A stretch of DNA of 64,000 nucleotides from Cocos nucifera (taxonomy: Eukaryota > Streptophyta > Magnoliopsida > Arecales > Arecaceae): assembly GCA_006176705.1 (NCBI GenBank), contig QRFJ01000483.1, forward strand, positions 62,001-126,000, read 5' to 3'. The position numbers were made by a program, and so were the translations under genes. Positions 35,888 to 48,220 of this stretch are shown piece after piece. Every line of letters starts with the position of its first letter. Within the stretch, counting starts at the first letter, position 1. The notes under the pieces are model-generated. The model worked only from the letters and a program-made list of their open reading frames with translations. It did no database searches and had not been told where the DNA came from.

Positions 35888-36330
35888 TAGGATGGATGCT
35901 CTCATGTACCAGGAGAAGATCAGGGCATTAGTCTTGCTAGCATTGCTTCCTTCTTCGTATGAATCCTTGGTGACTGCTCTTCTAGTAGAAAAGAGCACAA
36001 TCAAGATGGACGAGGTCACTACAGCAATACTCCAAAATGAGGTTCTTAGGAGTGAGAATCCAGCTTCGAGCTCAGATGATGGCAGCTTAGCTTTAATGAT
36101 TTTTGAAAGAATAGGAGATAGTAGATGGAGCGATAGAGGATCGTGAGGAGGATGATCCAGGTCCAAGATGAGAGATTCTAGCAAGATCAGATGCTATAGG
36201 TGCGATAAGTTGGGGCATCGAGTTAAGGATTGCCCATAACTTAAGGATCAAATGAGGGCTATTGCAGCAACGGCGAGTAGCAAGTCAGAGGATGATGTTC
36301 TGGAGATATCTGATGAGATATCTAGTTCTT
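35888..36330 (+). pseudogene. O gag C-terminal part with zinc knuckle
   Basis: An open stretch of 84 codons from 35892 (MDALMYQEKIRALVLLALLP...SYESLVTALL) matches the second half of copia UBN2 gag; the first half is absent. One frameshift later, 36187-36240 reads CYRCDKLGHRVKDC, an intact CCHC knuckle, the only complete copia knuckle in the window. A stop near 36238 and further wear follow. Confidence 0.83.
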
Positions 36331-36716
36331 TCCAATAGTAGATTTTAGATTCTGCATGTACATATCATATTTATTGTAGAAAGAAGTAGTTTGACTTTCT
36401 AAAGAGCAGTGATGGCACTGTTTATCTGTCGAATGGATTGAGATATAAGATCAGAGGCATCAAAATAGTCAGTTGGAAGATACATGATGGTGCAGTGAGA
36501 AGATTGGGGGAGGTTCGATACATACTCGATTTCAGACAAAATCTTATCTCACTAACCAGACTGGATTCAAACGTCCACAAGTGGATAGCTGATGATGAAA
36601 TCCTAAAGGTCATGCATGGCAATAGGATGATATTAGAGGAGAAGAAGATAAGAAGATATTACTATCTGATAGGAAGCCCAGTGCGAGGTGGAGCTTCAGA
36701 AGCCAAAGGAAGCCCA
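36331..36716 (+). pseudogene. O protease and pre-integrase segment (cut by N)
   Basis: ILDSACTYHIY near 36346-36378 is the protease signature (D-S-A). From 36438 an open stretch reads KIRGIKIVSWKIHDGAVRRLGEVRY and RQNLISLTRLDS..., the usual segment ahead of integrase. The frame then runs into the LTR of N at 36717. No integrase core follows on the other side. Confidence 0.8.
36712..36716. repeat. Target site duplication of N (left)
   Basis: GCCCA; the right copy at 40031-40035 reads GCCTA (one mismatch). Confidence 0.7.
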
Positions 36717-37586
36717 TGTGAGGATTTGTGGTGCTCCCAAGCCTTGGGAGGCCATGGAAGGAGTACGGTGATGGCTCCGAAGATTTCAGGGGCTTGGTTG
36801 GTGCTTTAGAGACTTGGGATTCAAGGTGAAGCAAGGAACCAAAGCCAGAGAATCAAGACTATAGAAAGAATATTTTCTACAGGTTAGTCGGCTCAATCCA
36901 AAATTGGGTCGACTATGTCTCAGTGCACAAGCAAAATAGAGAGCTACACATTCGGGACTGCTGGGACTGTACAAAACTGGGCCAGCTCAGTTTCAGACTG
37001 AGCCAACCCAGTGGAACTTAGCTGGCTTAGTGCTGAGACTGAGCCAGCTTAGTGCACGAGCAGAGTTACGTGAGGATCTATTTTGGGCTAGGGTCTGGGT
37101 TGATCCTAGGGGTCTTAAGGCCTGGTTTGAGAGATCTTAAGGAGACTAATTCATGTATGAATTAGGTCTAGATCTAAAGGATGAGAGCATAGGAGACATA
37201 GGTATACATGAGCTCGGTGAGTGCTTTCATGTGTTGGGTTAGCCGGGGAGTTTTTTGGTCGGGCCTAATGGCTATGTATAAATACATAGATTGTATTAGG
37301 GTTTCATAATACTATGTAATACAGACCTTTTCTTCCTCAACTCTCTTCTTCTCTTATGTCTCCCTCAAGCCCAAGGAGGGAGGTGCCCCATCATAGATCT
37401 AGGTGGAGGATCGATGGTTTGCTGCCCATAGAAAATGTCATAGGTTTCTTCAGGTCCGTGCTAAAGATCAGGGGCTTTTGCAATATGGTATCGGAGCTTG
37501 TGATGCCAAGGATGATTGGCATTCGAGCGATATCATGGAACATCAATTGGTATTAGAGAGAGGTGATGCTAGTTGGTGTGCTTACA
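36717..37586 (+). repeat. 5' LTR of N (870 bases)
   Basis: TGTGAGGATTTGTGG to GTGCTTACA. A palindrome CTCCCAAGCCTTGGGAG is near the start, GCCRGCTYAG motifs lie at 36890-37060, and a TATA-like TATGTATAAATAC is near 37272. Two PBS-like sequences (37486, 37548) lie inside its last 110 bases. Confidence 0.9.
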
Positions 37587-37588
37587 TA

Positions 37589-37600
37589 TGATATCAGAGC
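37589..37600 (+). other. Primer binding site of N
   Basis: TGATATCAGAGC two bases beyond the LTR. Confidence 0.75.
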
Positions 37601-39181
37601 TTGATGGTGCATGGAAAGAAAGGAGAAATCGTATAAGGTGAAATTAGAAATCTGCACAAGGATTCCACGGTATGTCCTAAATCTATCTTGTTATTACTGT
37701 GGTTGGGCCAATCAGGAGTAGCAAGTTGAAGGTGGAGGTTGAGAGGGGACTAACGGAAAGGGATTTTTCTAGGGTGGAAGGATTGGGTGCATAATTTGCT
37801 GATCGATCTTGGTGGAAAGATCGGGATGTATGATGGTTATGTGACAGGCAGGGAGCGTTGGAGTGCTATAGTAGCGCTCCCTAGAGATGCAGGGCTAAGA
37901 TAGGATCGATGATGCAGCAGTCGAGAGAGGTATCTCAGTAGAGAGCATCAGGGTTCTCTAGGAAGATGGATAGTATAGGACTATTGAAGAGAGGTTTTCT
38001 AAGGGATAATGGTTGAAGGAAGGCTGAAAAAGCGACTATACGTTCTTCGGTGTCTGGAAGATGGGAAAGTAGTCGGAGATGTATTCAACGGTTCGATCAA
38101 AGCATGAATATATAGAGCCTTAGGAGTGATAGAGATGGATGATCCATGGAGGTCCAGTATGTTGGGGCTGGATGGTTGTAGAGCGGTGTAGAGATAACTC
38201 AAAGAGCGCTGGAGTGCTGCAAGAGTGCTACCCTAGAGGCATGGGGCTGAGAGAGGCTCGGTGGTGCAGCAGTCGAGGAGTGTATCTCAATAGAGTGTCA
38301 GTAGTATCTCAGAAAGATTGGGTGTAGGTCTTAGGGAGAGTTAGGAGGTCTCAAGAAGCGCCAGGAGGTATCAGATAGTCGGAAGTATCATAGATCAGAT
38401 TTCTTTTGTAGGAGCACCAAGAAGAGTTGCGGTTCAGGTGGAGGATGGTTCTTCGGGTGCAACTAAAGTGATGGCTAGTGTAGGCATAGAAGAGAAGGAC
38501 TAGGTGGAATTCCCTTGGGTTCAGTTGCTGGATTCAGAAGAGTTGGATGAGCTCTTAGATTTCAGAGGTGCTCGTGGGTTGTGGAGGTATCCGAGATAGC
38601 TTCGAAGGAGTCCGTAGAGTGTGGAGGATTCGAAGGGGCAGCGATGATGTTCTAAGTGTAGTGGCAGGCTCAGCAGTGCAACATTGAGTAGTTGGCCTTG
38701 AGGGACTTGATAATAAAATTGACTTCTATGGCATCAAGTGGACTTTGGATATAGGTGGAGCTCCATAGTGGTGGCTTCATAAGTGGAGCATAAATTTGGC
38801 ATGAGTTCAGAGCATCGATGATGCATAGTTTCAGATGGAGTGGCATATGTAGGTGGACAGGCATATCTCTGAGGAGATCGTGTTAGGTGGTATAGCATGT
38901 GCTGGTGCAGGAATGCTGTAGGTTTTTCAAGAAAATTCAGAGAAAGTGATGCAGCTGCTAAGCAGAATGGATCCTACAATTTTAGGATGGTGCCAAAGAG
39001 CAAACACAGGTCTTCAGTGGTGGAGGCGGTCATCCTAAAGGCCTCAAGGGTGCACAACAGCTAAAGAAGATTGGCGGAGGTGATGTTTGCACAGGTGCTA
39101 TCAAGTGCGTAGGGACAACGGAAACATGCAGGAGGTCATTATCGAGGGGTTTGCCAAGGCTTGAGGCACCAAGGTGGAGAT
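37601..39181 (+). repeat. N internal region (no coding capacity seen)
   Basis: No frame above about 70 codons and no retroelement protein motif recognised in any frame. It has two similar GA-rich stretches (37880-37990 and 38210-38310) sharing GCTAAGATAGG / GCTGAGAGAGG and CAGTCGAG blocks, so there is an internal degenerate duplication. The end (39000-39180) matches the 3' internal part of X and finishes in the tract CACCAAGGTGGAGAT. Confidence 0.7.
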
Positions 39182-40030
39182 TGTGAGGATTTGTGGTACT
39201 CCCAAGCCTTGGGAGGCCACGGAAGGAGTCACGGTGATGGCTCCGAAGATTCCATGGGCTTGGTTGGTGCTTCGGAGACCTATGATTCAAGGTGAAGTAA
39301 GAAACCAAAGTCGAAGAATCAAGACTACAGAAAGAAGATTTTCTGCAGGTTAGCCAGCTCAGTCCAAAATTGAGTTGACTAAGTCTCAGTGCACAGGCAA
39401 AATAGAGAGTTGTGCATTTGGGACTACTGGCACGGCACAGAACTGGGCCGGCTTAGTTTCAAACTAAGTCGACCAAGTGGAACTTAGCCGGCTCAGTGCG
39501 TAGGTAGAGTTACGTGAGGGTCTATTTTGGGCTAGGGTCTGGGTTGATCCTAGGGGTCTTAAGGGCTAATTTGAGAGATCTTAAGGGGGCTAATTCATGT
39601 ATGGATTGGGTCTAAATCCAGAGGATGAGATCATGGAAGACATGGGTGTACATGGGCTCGGTGAGTGCTTTCATGTATTGGATTAGCTAGAGAGTTTTTT
39701 GGTCGGACCTAATGGCTATGTATAAATACATAGGTTGTATTAGGGTTTCATAATGCTATGGAATACAGACCTTTTCTCCCTTAACTCTCTTCTTCTCTTC
39801 TGTCTCCCCCAAGCCCAAGGAGGAAGGTGTCTCATCACAGATTCAGGTGGAGGATTGGTGGTTTGCTGCCCATAAAGAATGTCATAGGTTCCTTCAGGTC
39901 CATGTTAAAGATCAGAAACTTCCGCAACATGGTATCGAAGCTTGTGATGCTAAGGATGATTGGCGTTTGAGCGATATCATGGATCATCAATTGGTATCAG
40001 GGAGAGGTGATGCTAGTTGGTGTGCTTACA
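39182..40030 (+). repeat. 3' LTR of N (849 bases)
   Basis: TGTGAGGATTTGTGG to GTGCTTACA, colinear with the 5' LTR. A gap around 39480 removes one GAGCCAGCTTAG-type motif. Confidence 0.9.
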
Positions 40031-40323
40031 GCCTAATGCAAGCTGGAGCTCTAGGTGGAGATGGATCGGGTATGAGATAGAAGACTCGGGAGGATGAGAG
40101 GTGACGTCGTAGAGTGAAGTTTCTAACACCGTAGGAGAATTTTTTAAGTAGGTCTTAAGTTAGGAGGATCACAGCCCATTGATGGAGGTGGGATCAAGCA
40201 GCCTGGTTTGACTCCCACGTTTGTCCATCCATGATTAGTACGTCTGCCCCAGGGCATGGGGGCAAGATGGATCACAAGCTCTTAAAGTTAGGTGGAGGCC
40301 GAATGTCAAGTTGAGATAGAGAT
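40031..40323 (+). repeat. O 3' internal region (noncoding)
   Basis: Starts with the right target duplication of N (GCCTA) and runs to the 3' LTR. No protein homology seen. A CTTAAAGTTAGGTGGAGGCCG block near 40285 could be the polypurine area of O. Confidence 0.6.
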
Positions 40324-41232
40324 TGTTAGAATTTGATGCCTCGAATTCGATCCATAGCAAGAAGAGAATCAGTTTTCAACATAGCAGTTGGACTAGCTCT
40401 GATATGTGGTCGAGCCCACTCGGATTGAGATCGAGCCGGCTTAAACCATAGTCGAGCCAGCTCTCTCAAGTAGACAGATAGTAGGAGTTCGGGAGAGATG
40501 CAGTCGAGCCAGGTTGACCCCTGACCGAGCTAGCTCGATGGAGGCAAATAGAACATGATGAGATTTTTTTTGTTTGGAATCGAATTATAATAAATCCAAG
40601 GGGTCTATAGGAGTTGTGTATGGACTATAGGATCCAACGGTCATGAAGGATTGTGGTCATGATCTGAAGGTCGAAAAATATTTCAAGACTCCATCAAGGA
40701 CATGTTTGACTCATATTAGAAGAACGAGTCCTGTAGGACTCCTGTGAACTATTGAAAAGAGGATTCTCATCCTATTTAAAGGGCTGAGATGCTGTGGAGC
40801 AAAAAAGAGTGGCATGAGTGGCTCATAGAGAAACTCAGACAGCCATCGAGAGGAGCCTGACAGAGTGCCGAGTACATGTAGCCCATGAGAGAGAGAAGCA
40901 ACAAGTGCATAGCATCCGGCAGGAGGCTGTGAGGGCACAGCATCTTATAGCTTCTGTGGGTCGTTTTGGGATCACTTTGAGAGCATTGTCTGGGTGAGTG
41001 CTTCTAGATCCCTAGAGAGGGTTGGAGAGTTAAGATTGTATCTCCTTTATTGTTCTTTCTAGGTAGTAAAGCATTGCATGTCCCGTGGATATGGGCACTT
41101 AGGCGGAACCACGTATATGGTTGTGTTCATTTGTCTTCTTCTATCTTTCCATAGCAACAAGTGGTGCCATATCTCCTACAGGTGATCTTGGGTGGGTGAT
41201 CCATATTTCACAGTTGTAGATGTACCCTAACA
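40324..41232 (+). repeat. 3' LTR of O (909 bases)
   Basis: TGTTAGAATTTGATGCC to TGTACCCTAACA, then the target duplication GTGAT at 41233-41237. Confidence 0.92.
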
Positions 41233-41237
41233 GTGAT
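41233..41237. repeat. Target site duplication of O (right)
   Basis: GTGAT, identical to 34856-34860. Confidence 0.92.
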
Positions 41238-42900
41238 CCTACTAGATCTATGGGATGGAACGGGTTCCACAGTCTCTATGACTTGTTGCTCTTCAGAAAC
41301 ACTCTCTTGGACCTAAATTTTTCTCTTACTATCTCCATCCTGGATAAAATCTCTTTCCAAGAATTTGGCATGCCGGTTCACAATCACTTATGATCATCCA
41401 AAAGGTAAAAATAGTATCCCAAAGACTCTTTTAGATACCCTATAAAAGGAGCACTCATAGATCTAGCCTCTATCTTATCCGTCTGTTGTCGTTTGACATA
41501 GGCCAGACATCCTTGAACTCTAACATATACAAAATTCAGCTTTTTACCATGCCATATCTTATATGGTGAGATAGGAATAGATTTAGAGGGAGCTCAAGTA
41601 ATCAAGTTATTGACAATCATTAAGGCATGTTCCTAAAAAAAATAAATGAAGGTTGATGAAGCTCATCATAGATCGAACCATATCTAATAGGATCCGATTT
41701 TTTCATTCTGGAACTCCATTGAGTTGAGATGTTCAAGGTGGAGTCCATTGAGAGACTATATCATTTTCTTTGAGATAATCAAAAAATTCTTCGCTCAGGT
41801 ATTCTCTTTCTTAATCGGATCGAAGTATCTTAAGTAATTTTTCAGTTTGCTTCTCTATCTTAGATCTGAATTTCTTGAACCATTCAAAGATTTTAAATTT
41901 ATATCTCATAAGAAACACGTACCCATACTATGAAAAATCATTGGTAAAGGTGATGAAGTAGAGATAACCTTCTCTGATCAATACATCAAATAGGCCACAC
42001 ACATCAGTATGTACCATAGCCAGTACCTTAATGGTCCTTTTTCTTGTCCTACAAAGGGTAGCTTGGTCATTTTTTCTTGAAATTAGGACTCACATATTGG
42101 ATATGACTCATCCAAGAATGAGTCTAAAAGAACATTTTTTACGAATCTGTTAATCCTTTCTTCTCCGACATGACTTAGCTAGCCTAAGATGTCACATGTA
42201 CTTTAGGTTAACCTTATCTCTGGATCTTTTAGATTCAATGGCACTCATAGTTTGCTTAAATAAATTAATTGATTCATCTGCATCGACATGCAAATGATAG
42301 AGATTGTTAATTAAGTGACCACGTGCAACCATTTTATTTCCAAAATAAATAGTACAATGGTTCTTATTAAAATTAATTTCATAATCATCTTGTACTAAGC
42401 ATGAAATAGAAATAAAATTTCTGCTAGCATTAGGCATACAGTAATAGTCCCTTAGTTCTAGACAAAAATCAGAGAGTAGTCAAAGAGGATAGGTCCCTAT
42501 GGCTACATTAGCAACTTTTGCTCTATTACCGACACATAGGGTCATCTCTTTTAGCCTCAACCTTCTACATTTCTTAAGATCCAGCATTGAAGTGCATAAA
42601 TGTGCACTAGAACTAGAGTCTGAAATCTAATTGGTTGTAGAATAAACTATAAGGTTAGTCTCGATCATGAGCAAGTTTGATATACCTTCCAAAGATGTAT
42701 CCCTTGAACTCTTCAAGATCCCCATAGGCATTTTCTGGTCCATAACACATTATCGAAACTCAAAAACACTTTTTAGGTCACCTAGCCAATCCTTAAGATT
42801 GGAACCTGACAATTGATTGATTTCTAAAATGTGGGCTAGACTATTAGAGGTAGATAATTTCCTATGGAGACAAGAAGTTTTTAGTTAGATTTTTGTAATT
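41238..42900 (-). pseudogene. Host copia H: gag trace, protease and integrase remnant
   Basis: Minus strand: the gag start INQLSGSNLKDWLGDLKSVFEF (42830-42760) is followed almost at once by the protease trace SDSSSSAHLCTSM (42625-42580), so most of gag including the knuckle is deleted. Then come NASRNFISISCLVQDDYEINF and INNLYHLHVDADESIN (42437-42192), a worn integrase (42170-41500, with KMTKLPFVGQ and SSKS-type blocks) and a linker to 41238. Stops are frequent. The reverse transcriptase continues at 34860. Confidence 0.85.
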
Positions 42901-44101
42901 GATTATTAGTTTGTTTTAGGAGTTTTATTTTAAAATCAAACTACCTCCCACTATTTTTGTGAATCCCTAAACTCCTCAGGCAGAAAAATGAGAACCTCTT
43001 CATGAGTTAGGGTTCCTAATGAGTACTACAGTCTCATCGATTGGCACACCATCTCACTTGATAGATCTTGATGAATGTGTCAACCAATAAGTGGATAACT
43101 CTTATCCAATACTTCTCAAGCAAATTATAGCAAACTTGGTTTCTAAGTCCTAAAATCTCTCCTAATAGATCTTGGCCTCATTCCTTATAGTTAAGTCAGA
43201 TGCACCATTAAGCATGAGTGAAGCCATCATTGGATCCTCACTTGATAGATCTTGGGCCTAACTCCATCTCCATCCTACTACAAATAGAGTGGCTGCTTCT
43301 CTCCTGATGCAACTGAACCACTGTATCTAGCCATGAACAATCAACATCGAAGAGGGCACGACAATCTATAATGATGAAAGACCCCTCAACTTAATATTAT
43401 CGAGAAGATTTTTAATTTAGATATCATCTAAAATAAGTTAGCACAATCTCATATTTGACTAACTAGGTTCAGGTTAGCACAATCTCATGTTTGACTAGCC
43501 TAATCGGCATGGATGAACATGAATGACTAAGCAACCTTATTTAAGACTTAATCAACCAAGTTTGGGAGGGTTGCAAATGCTTGCCTTAGACACTATTTGG
43601 TTTTGGCCGAGTGAGCATGATCCTAACTAAAAACCACGATCAAAACTTGCCTTAGACACCAATTGATCAATTAAAAATGAATAGATCAGCCTAGCAACTC
43701 ATGCTGGAACCACTGAGCCAAATTTGGTCTTGAGTTAATCAATTCATATCAAATGTGAGTCAATGTGACCAACTATAACTAAACTCAATCTTAAGCCCCT
43801 TTGACCAAATCCTAATCAACTATTGATTAGGTTCAATCAATTGCTCAAAATCGATAAAGGTTCTAATCTGATCTAATCAAAGATCCTAACTATAGTCTAA
43901 TCACCAAACCTAATTATTTTACCCATACCCTGACCCTCATGTTTTATGCTTAATATTAAGATCTTAAAATCTTAATTTTAGATCCTCTAAACTTAATTTT
44001 AGATTTTTAATTCATAACTTTAGATCTTCTATTAAGTGCGTTATGAATATGAAATAGTTTAGATATCAAAACAACTTTCAGATCTAAACTAATAATCTAT
44101 G
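42901..44101 (-). repeat. Host copia H leader, gag-proximal part (noncoding)
   Basis: Colinear in reverse with the leaders at 26545-28290 and 46387-48210 (blocks CTTGCCTTAGACAC at 43580 and 43645, the CCTCATGAGTTAGGGTTC equivalent near 43000). It breaks at 44101 where P3 begins and resumes at 54461. Confidence 0.78.
44097..44101. repeat. Target site duplication of P3 (left)
   Basis: CTATG; the right side, after the last LTR at 54461-54465, reads TTATG (one mismatch, and the LTR end has lost its final A). Confidence 0.6.
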
Positions 44102-46372
44102 TGTTAAATATGTATGCCCTAGAAGCAAGAATTGGCTGACACTTGTAATACACTTCTAGGGGCAAAATTATAATTTTGACTATAAATAATAAAATATATT
44201 TTCTATCACATGTGTGTATTTAGTGTCTGTGATACATCCCTTGAGTTAATGATAATGATAATTCTTATTTTCAAGAGTTGAAAATTTAAGACAAGAATTT
44301 TCATTATTAACTCATAAAATGCTCCTGACCATAGGATCATCATGAGGATGGTGATTGATCCGGAAGGTTAGTGTACAATCGCTTCTTTGTAGTAGATGAG
44401 TCTTGAGTCTATGGTGTAGAGACATCGGAGCAACAGTACAGATACTCGTTAGAGAACGAGGGCTCTGAGCGTGACCACATCAAGTAGTCATAAGGAAGTC
44501 TACCTTCTCATCGATGACCGACTCGATGCTGTAGTGGTGTGTCTGGTTCTTTGACCTGAGGTGCATCGGTAGTTCACCTTGAGGGTGTTATAGTTTGACT
44601 ACAGCATGACTCGTTCTCCTAGCCATTTGGAATCCTGAGGTGTATCTTGGCTATAGCATGTTCATTGTAGGAATTGGATTGCACTAAGATGGAATCTATC
44701 TACCTCGGTGGATGAGGAGCTGCACTATAATGGTCATGAGAATCAAGTCCATAAGCCCATGGCCATGGCACAGAGTGAAATAATAGAAAGAGTTTCTATT
44801 AAGATTTTCACATCGGACTTGAATTAAATGATTAAATCATATAATAGAAATTAGGGTTTGACGAGTTCACCTTAACCTTAATCTGATCGGGGATCAAGAT
44901 AGAAGAACTTAATCACACAAGTAGCTGCACCAAGAGATTCATTTTTAGTTTTGATGGGTTGCCACCATATACTGCTAGGTGGCACTAGTGGATTTTGGGA
45001 GCAATTAGAATGATTTGGATGATCGATCATTCTAATTATCTGAATCAGAAGAGTTCTGATCCATCGAAAGAAGTTTCGATGATATTGATGATGGAGATCA
45101 TGACATATCCCATTACCATACAAAACTGAACCTAACTAGGTCACATAAATAATGGTTTGGATCTAGATATCATCAATTGAGCTAACCCAGTTCAATTGAT
45201 TTGAATTAGATTCAATTAGGTTCAAGGAAATCATGCTAGCACACGATTGAACCTAACATTTTCCTTTTTCTATCATAAAAGTTGTCTCGACTGAGCCAAA
45301 TAAGTTTATGCTCACTCAGGTACCTTTACCTAGTTTGACTAGAGCTTGTCCAGATCAGAAAAAGGGTTGTCTTAATTTATGAGATAAATTTGAGACAACA
45401 CCTACCATTCTTCATCACCTGCTAATTCTTATCCTTTGACTTTGGTCAAACATTGACCTTTGATCCTTGGACTCCTGTCAATGCATCATGCACTTATTGG
45501 AGAGCAGATAAGGGATTGTCCTCTTATTGGATTTTGGAAAGGAGGGGCTGCACGCCTAGGATGGCATGCGCCCATGGATAGGGACGCCTGGAGTCCCATC
45601 CGTATGGGACTCCAGGTTGCTTCTTGGATTCAAACTAGGTGACCCTCACCTATAGACTTTGACCAATCTTAGGCACCACCTTAGGATGAATTTATGGGTC
45701 TCTCATTTGATTGGATCAGGTGATGTCATTCCATCAATTTGATTTAGATCTGATTGCATGAAGCAATGTGATTTCCGGGGTGATGTGGCACTGCATGGCG
45801 CAGCAGGGTCTATATAAAGAACTATCTACGCCCACTTTTTCAAGAGTTCCTCTTAGCCCATGCCCCAAGGCTGCTTTTCTCCCTTCTCTATGCCACCTCT
45901 CTCTCCTCTCCATGCCCAAGGTAATTGGACTTCAGATTAGTGTGAGTCAGGCAAGAAAAGGCTGACGAAAAAGGAAGAAGGTAGCACTGCTGTAGAAACG
46001 ATGGGTGATCTTTAGAAGGAGTTTTGAGGATCCTCTAAATTAGATCTAGATTTAATTTTTGAAGAAAAGAAAGAGAAGGAGAAGATCTCCAGATCTTGCC
46101 TGAGTGGATACCGATAGAGGCCAGGCGCTTGCGTGGCTAGATCCAGAACCTCAGGCAATCAATAGATCATCAACGGATAATCAGATTACCCAGAATCAAG
46201 ATAAAATTAATTTAGATTTATTTTAATTTAATTTTTTTATTTATCAGATTATAAAATTAGATTTGAAAAGTGTCAGATCTGATTTGGATCTAAGAGATGA
46301 TTTTTGAAATATGCCTCTCGGTTCAATCAGATCTGAACGAACCTAACCCAGGAAATCATGATTTCCCCTTCA
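44102..46372 (+). repeat. 5' LTR of P3 (2271 bases)
   Basis: TGTTAAATATGTATGCC to TTCCCCTTCA, colinear with LTR C throughout. TATA box TATATAAA at 45811-45818. Confidence 0.93.
45811..45818 (+). promoter_or_regulatory. TATA box in 5' LTR of P3
   Basis: TATATAAA in GGTCTATATAAAGAAC, the likely core promoter of the element. Confidence 0.65.
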
Positions 46373-46374
46373 AC

Positions 46375-46386
46375 TAGTATCAAAGC
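46375..46386 (+). other. Primer binding site of P3 (worn)
   Basis: TAGTATCAAAGC two bases after the LTR: two changes from TGGTATCAGAGC. Confidence 0.75.
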
Positions 46387-48220
46387 TAGATTTCCATTAA
46401 ATTTATTTAGATGTAATTTAATCTAATAAATTAGTGATTTTAGATTTCACATGAGATGTGATTAGATCTAAAATTAGAAAAATAATTAAAATTAACTAAT
46501 CTAGGTCTAATATGTATGATATACATAACTAGACTAGGAATAGAATTATTCTATGTGTAGTCTAGTATAATCATGATTTTTATTTGATTAATTATGATTT
46601 TTAGATCTATTTATTTACTATTTTTTGATCTTATAAATGTCATAATCAGATCTAAAAATAAAAAATAAATTAAATTTAATTTGTTCATATGAGATATGAT
46701 AGTTGCATGATTAGACTAGTTGTAGAATAGTTCTACAAATAGGTCTAGATTAAATTTTATTTGATGAGATCAAATTTAAATTTAATTTTTTAGATGATTA
46801 TGAGATAATTTAGATCTGAAAACATACATGATATGATATATACAAAATATGTTTTAATTAGATCAATTTTCTTATATGAGATATATGCTTGATCTAATTA
46901 TTTTTGTAGACTAGTTATATTTCTGATTAAGACGTTCCTCTTGGCTGTCTGGTCATAAAAATAAAGTAGGGCTTAAAGACCCTCTCCTCCCATTCGATGA
47001 GATGTTCTTATGATGTATAGGGGTGCGGTACGTTCGTCCTTAATCAAAAATTGAAAACTTACTTTCTGCAAAATCCTAGATCCTAAAACCCTAGGATCTT
47101 ATTTGCATGTTTTATTTTTGAACCCTAAAACTTAATTAAAAATTAAGATTATGAAACATATTAGGTCTAAAATTGAGAATTTTCAGATCTAAGACATGTT
47201 CATAAAATTGGGTTTGGGCTTGGGTAGCTCAATTAGGTCTAAGTGGTTGATCAAACCAAATCAAGAGTTGGTTAGATGCGATCAACACTGCTAAAATTGA
47301 CCAGTCTAATAGGAAGTTTGGATCAGGATCGAGTCTTGAATGTGATCGATCAAGCTAAGACCTAATTAGGCTCAGTGGTTAGATTCTGGATTGTAGGCTA
47401 ACCTGATTGGTTCTGGCTCAACAATTTATTGTCTAAGATAAGTTTGGCAGATACGACCGACTGATTTTTAATTGGAAGGTACTCGACTTGAATGCATTCT
47501 TATCGAGTTAATGGCATATCCCTTCCACCGATCTTACTTATCTGGCCATGTTTGTTAACTCAGTTCTGATCTAAGGTGGTCAATAATCTGAGCTAACCCA
47601 TGCCACTAGGTTAGTCATAATGGTTATGACTATGTCAAGTCTAGTTTAGTGAGATCTAAATCAAATCTTCCTAAGAAAAGATTAAGTCATGGCCTTCCAC
47701 CATTACAAATGTGCGGGCGCTTTCCAGGATTGATTATTCTTAGCTGGTTATAATGGCTCAGTTGCATTGGAAAGATGCAACCATGTCTATTAGGCATCGG
47801 ATGCTACGGGCTAGAGGATGAATTAGGCTCAATATTCTGGATACGGTGAGAGACTCAATTAGGAATCCAGTTTATGCAAATGGTGGGTCTGACTTAACTA
47901 AGGAGTGGATCAATATTTCGAACATGGTGAGGTTCATGAATTAGAGACCAAGCTTGGGTGCACCATGACTAGAGAATCATTGAACAAAAGTTGTTCACTC
48001 ATTGGCTAACCCATCAACAATAACTATTAGGTAAGGTGATTAGTCAGTTGGTGGGACAGCACCACCCACTAGAAATCAGTAATCATGGAGATTTTTGCAT
48101 CTCTACAAAGAAAGTGTAGGGATCCAAGAAAATAGTGGAAGCTAATTTGTTTAAAAATATAATTCCTAAACAAATTGGTTAAGTCTTAATTACAATATCT
48201 AACTAGAAACTTTGACTCTC
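46387..48220 (+). repeat. P3 leader (noncoding, with stem-loop)
   Basis: Colinear with 26545-28290, with an extra 60-base stretch near 47305-47365 absent from internal B. The stem-loop arms lie at about 46920-46931 (TTTCTGATTAAG) and about 47037-47047 (CCTTAATCAAAA), one base weaker than in internal B. Confidence 0.75.

Larger units (their letters stand above)
36717..40030 (+). mobile_element. Element N: noncoding LTR element nested in O
   Basis: LTRs at 36717-37586 and 39182-40030, primer site 37589-37600, polypurine tract 39167-39181, imperfect target duplication GCCCA/GCCTA. The internal region is 1.6 kb without any coding homology seen, so it is a LARD-like nonautonomous element. Its LTR start and polypurine tract resemble those of X, suggesting a common source family. 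Confidence 0.9.
34861..41232 (+). mobile_element. Element O: copia-type nonautonomous LTR element with nested N
   Basis: LTRs at 34861-35780 and 40324-41232, primer site at 35782, a perfect 5-base target duplication GTGAT at 34856-34860 and 41233-41237. Without nested N the internal region is only about 1.2 kb and holds gag, protease and the pre-integrase segment but no reverse transcriptase, so it depends on enzymes from other elements. It lies within the reverse transcriptase region of H. Confidence 0.93.

Noticed and set aside
38139..38327. Short frames in the interior of element N
   Set aside because: None exceeds about 70 codons, none resembles gag or pol, and the second degenerate block of the same DNA does not keep the frame.
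42901..44101. Possible host gene in the long gap between 42.9 and 44.1 kb
   Set aside because: The stretch aligns in reverse with the copia leaders at 26.5 and 46.4 kb and has stops in all frames.
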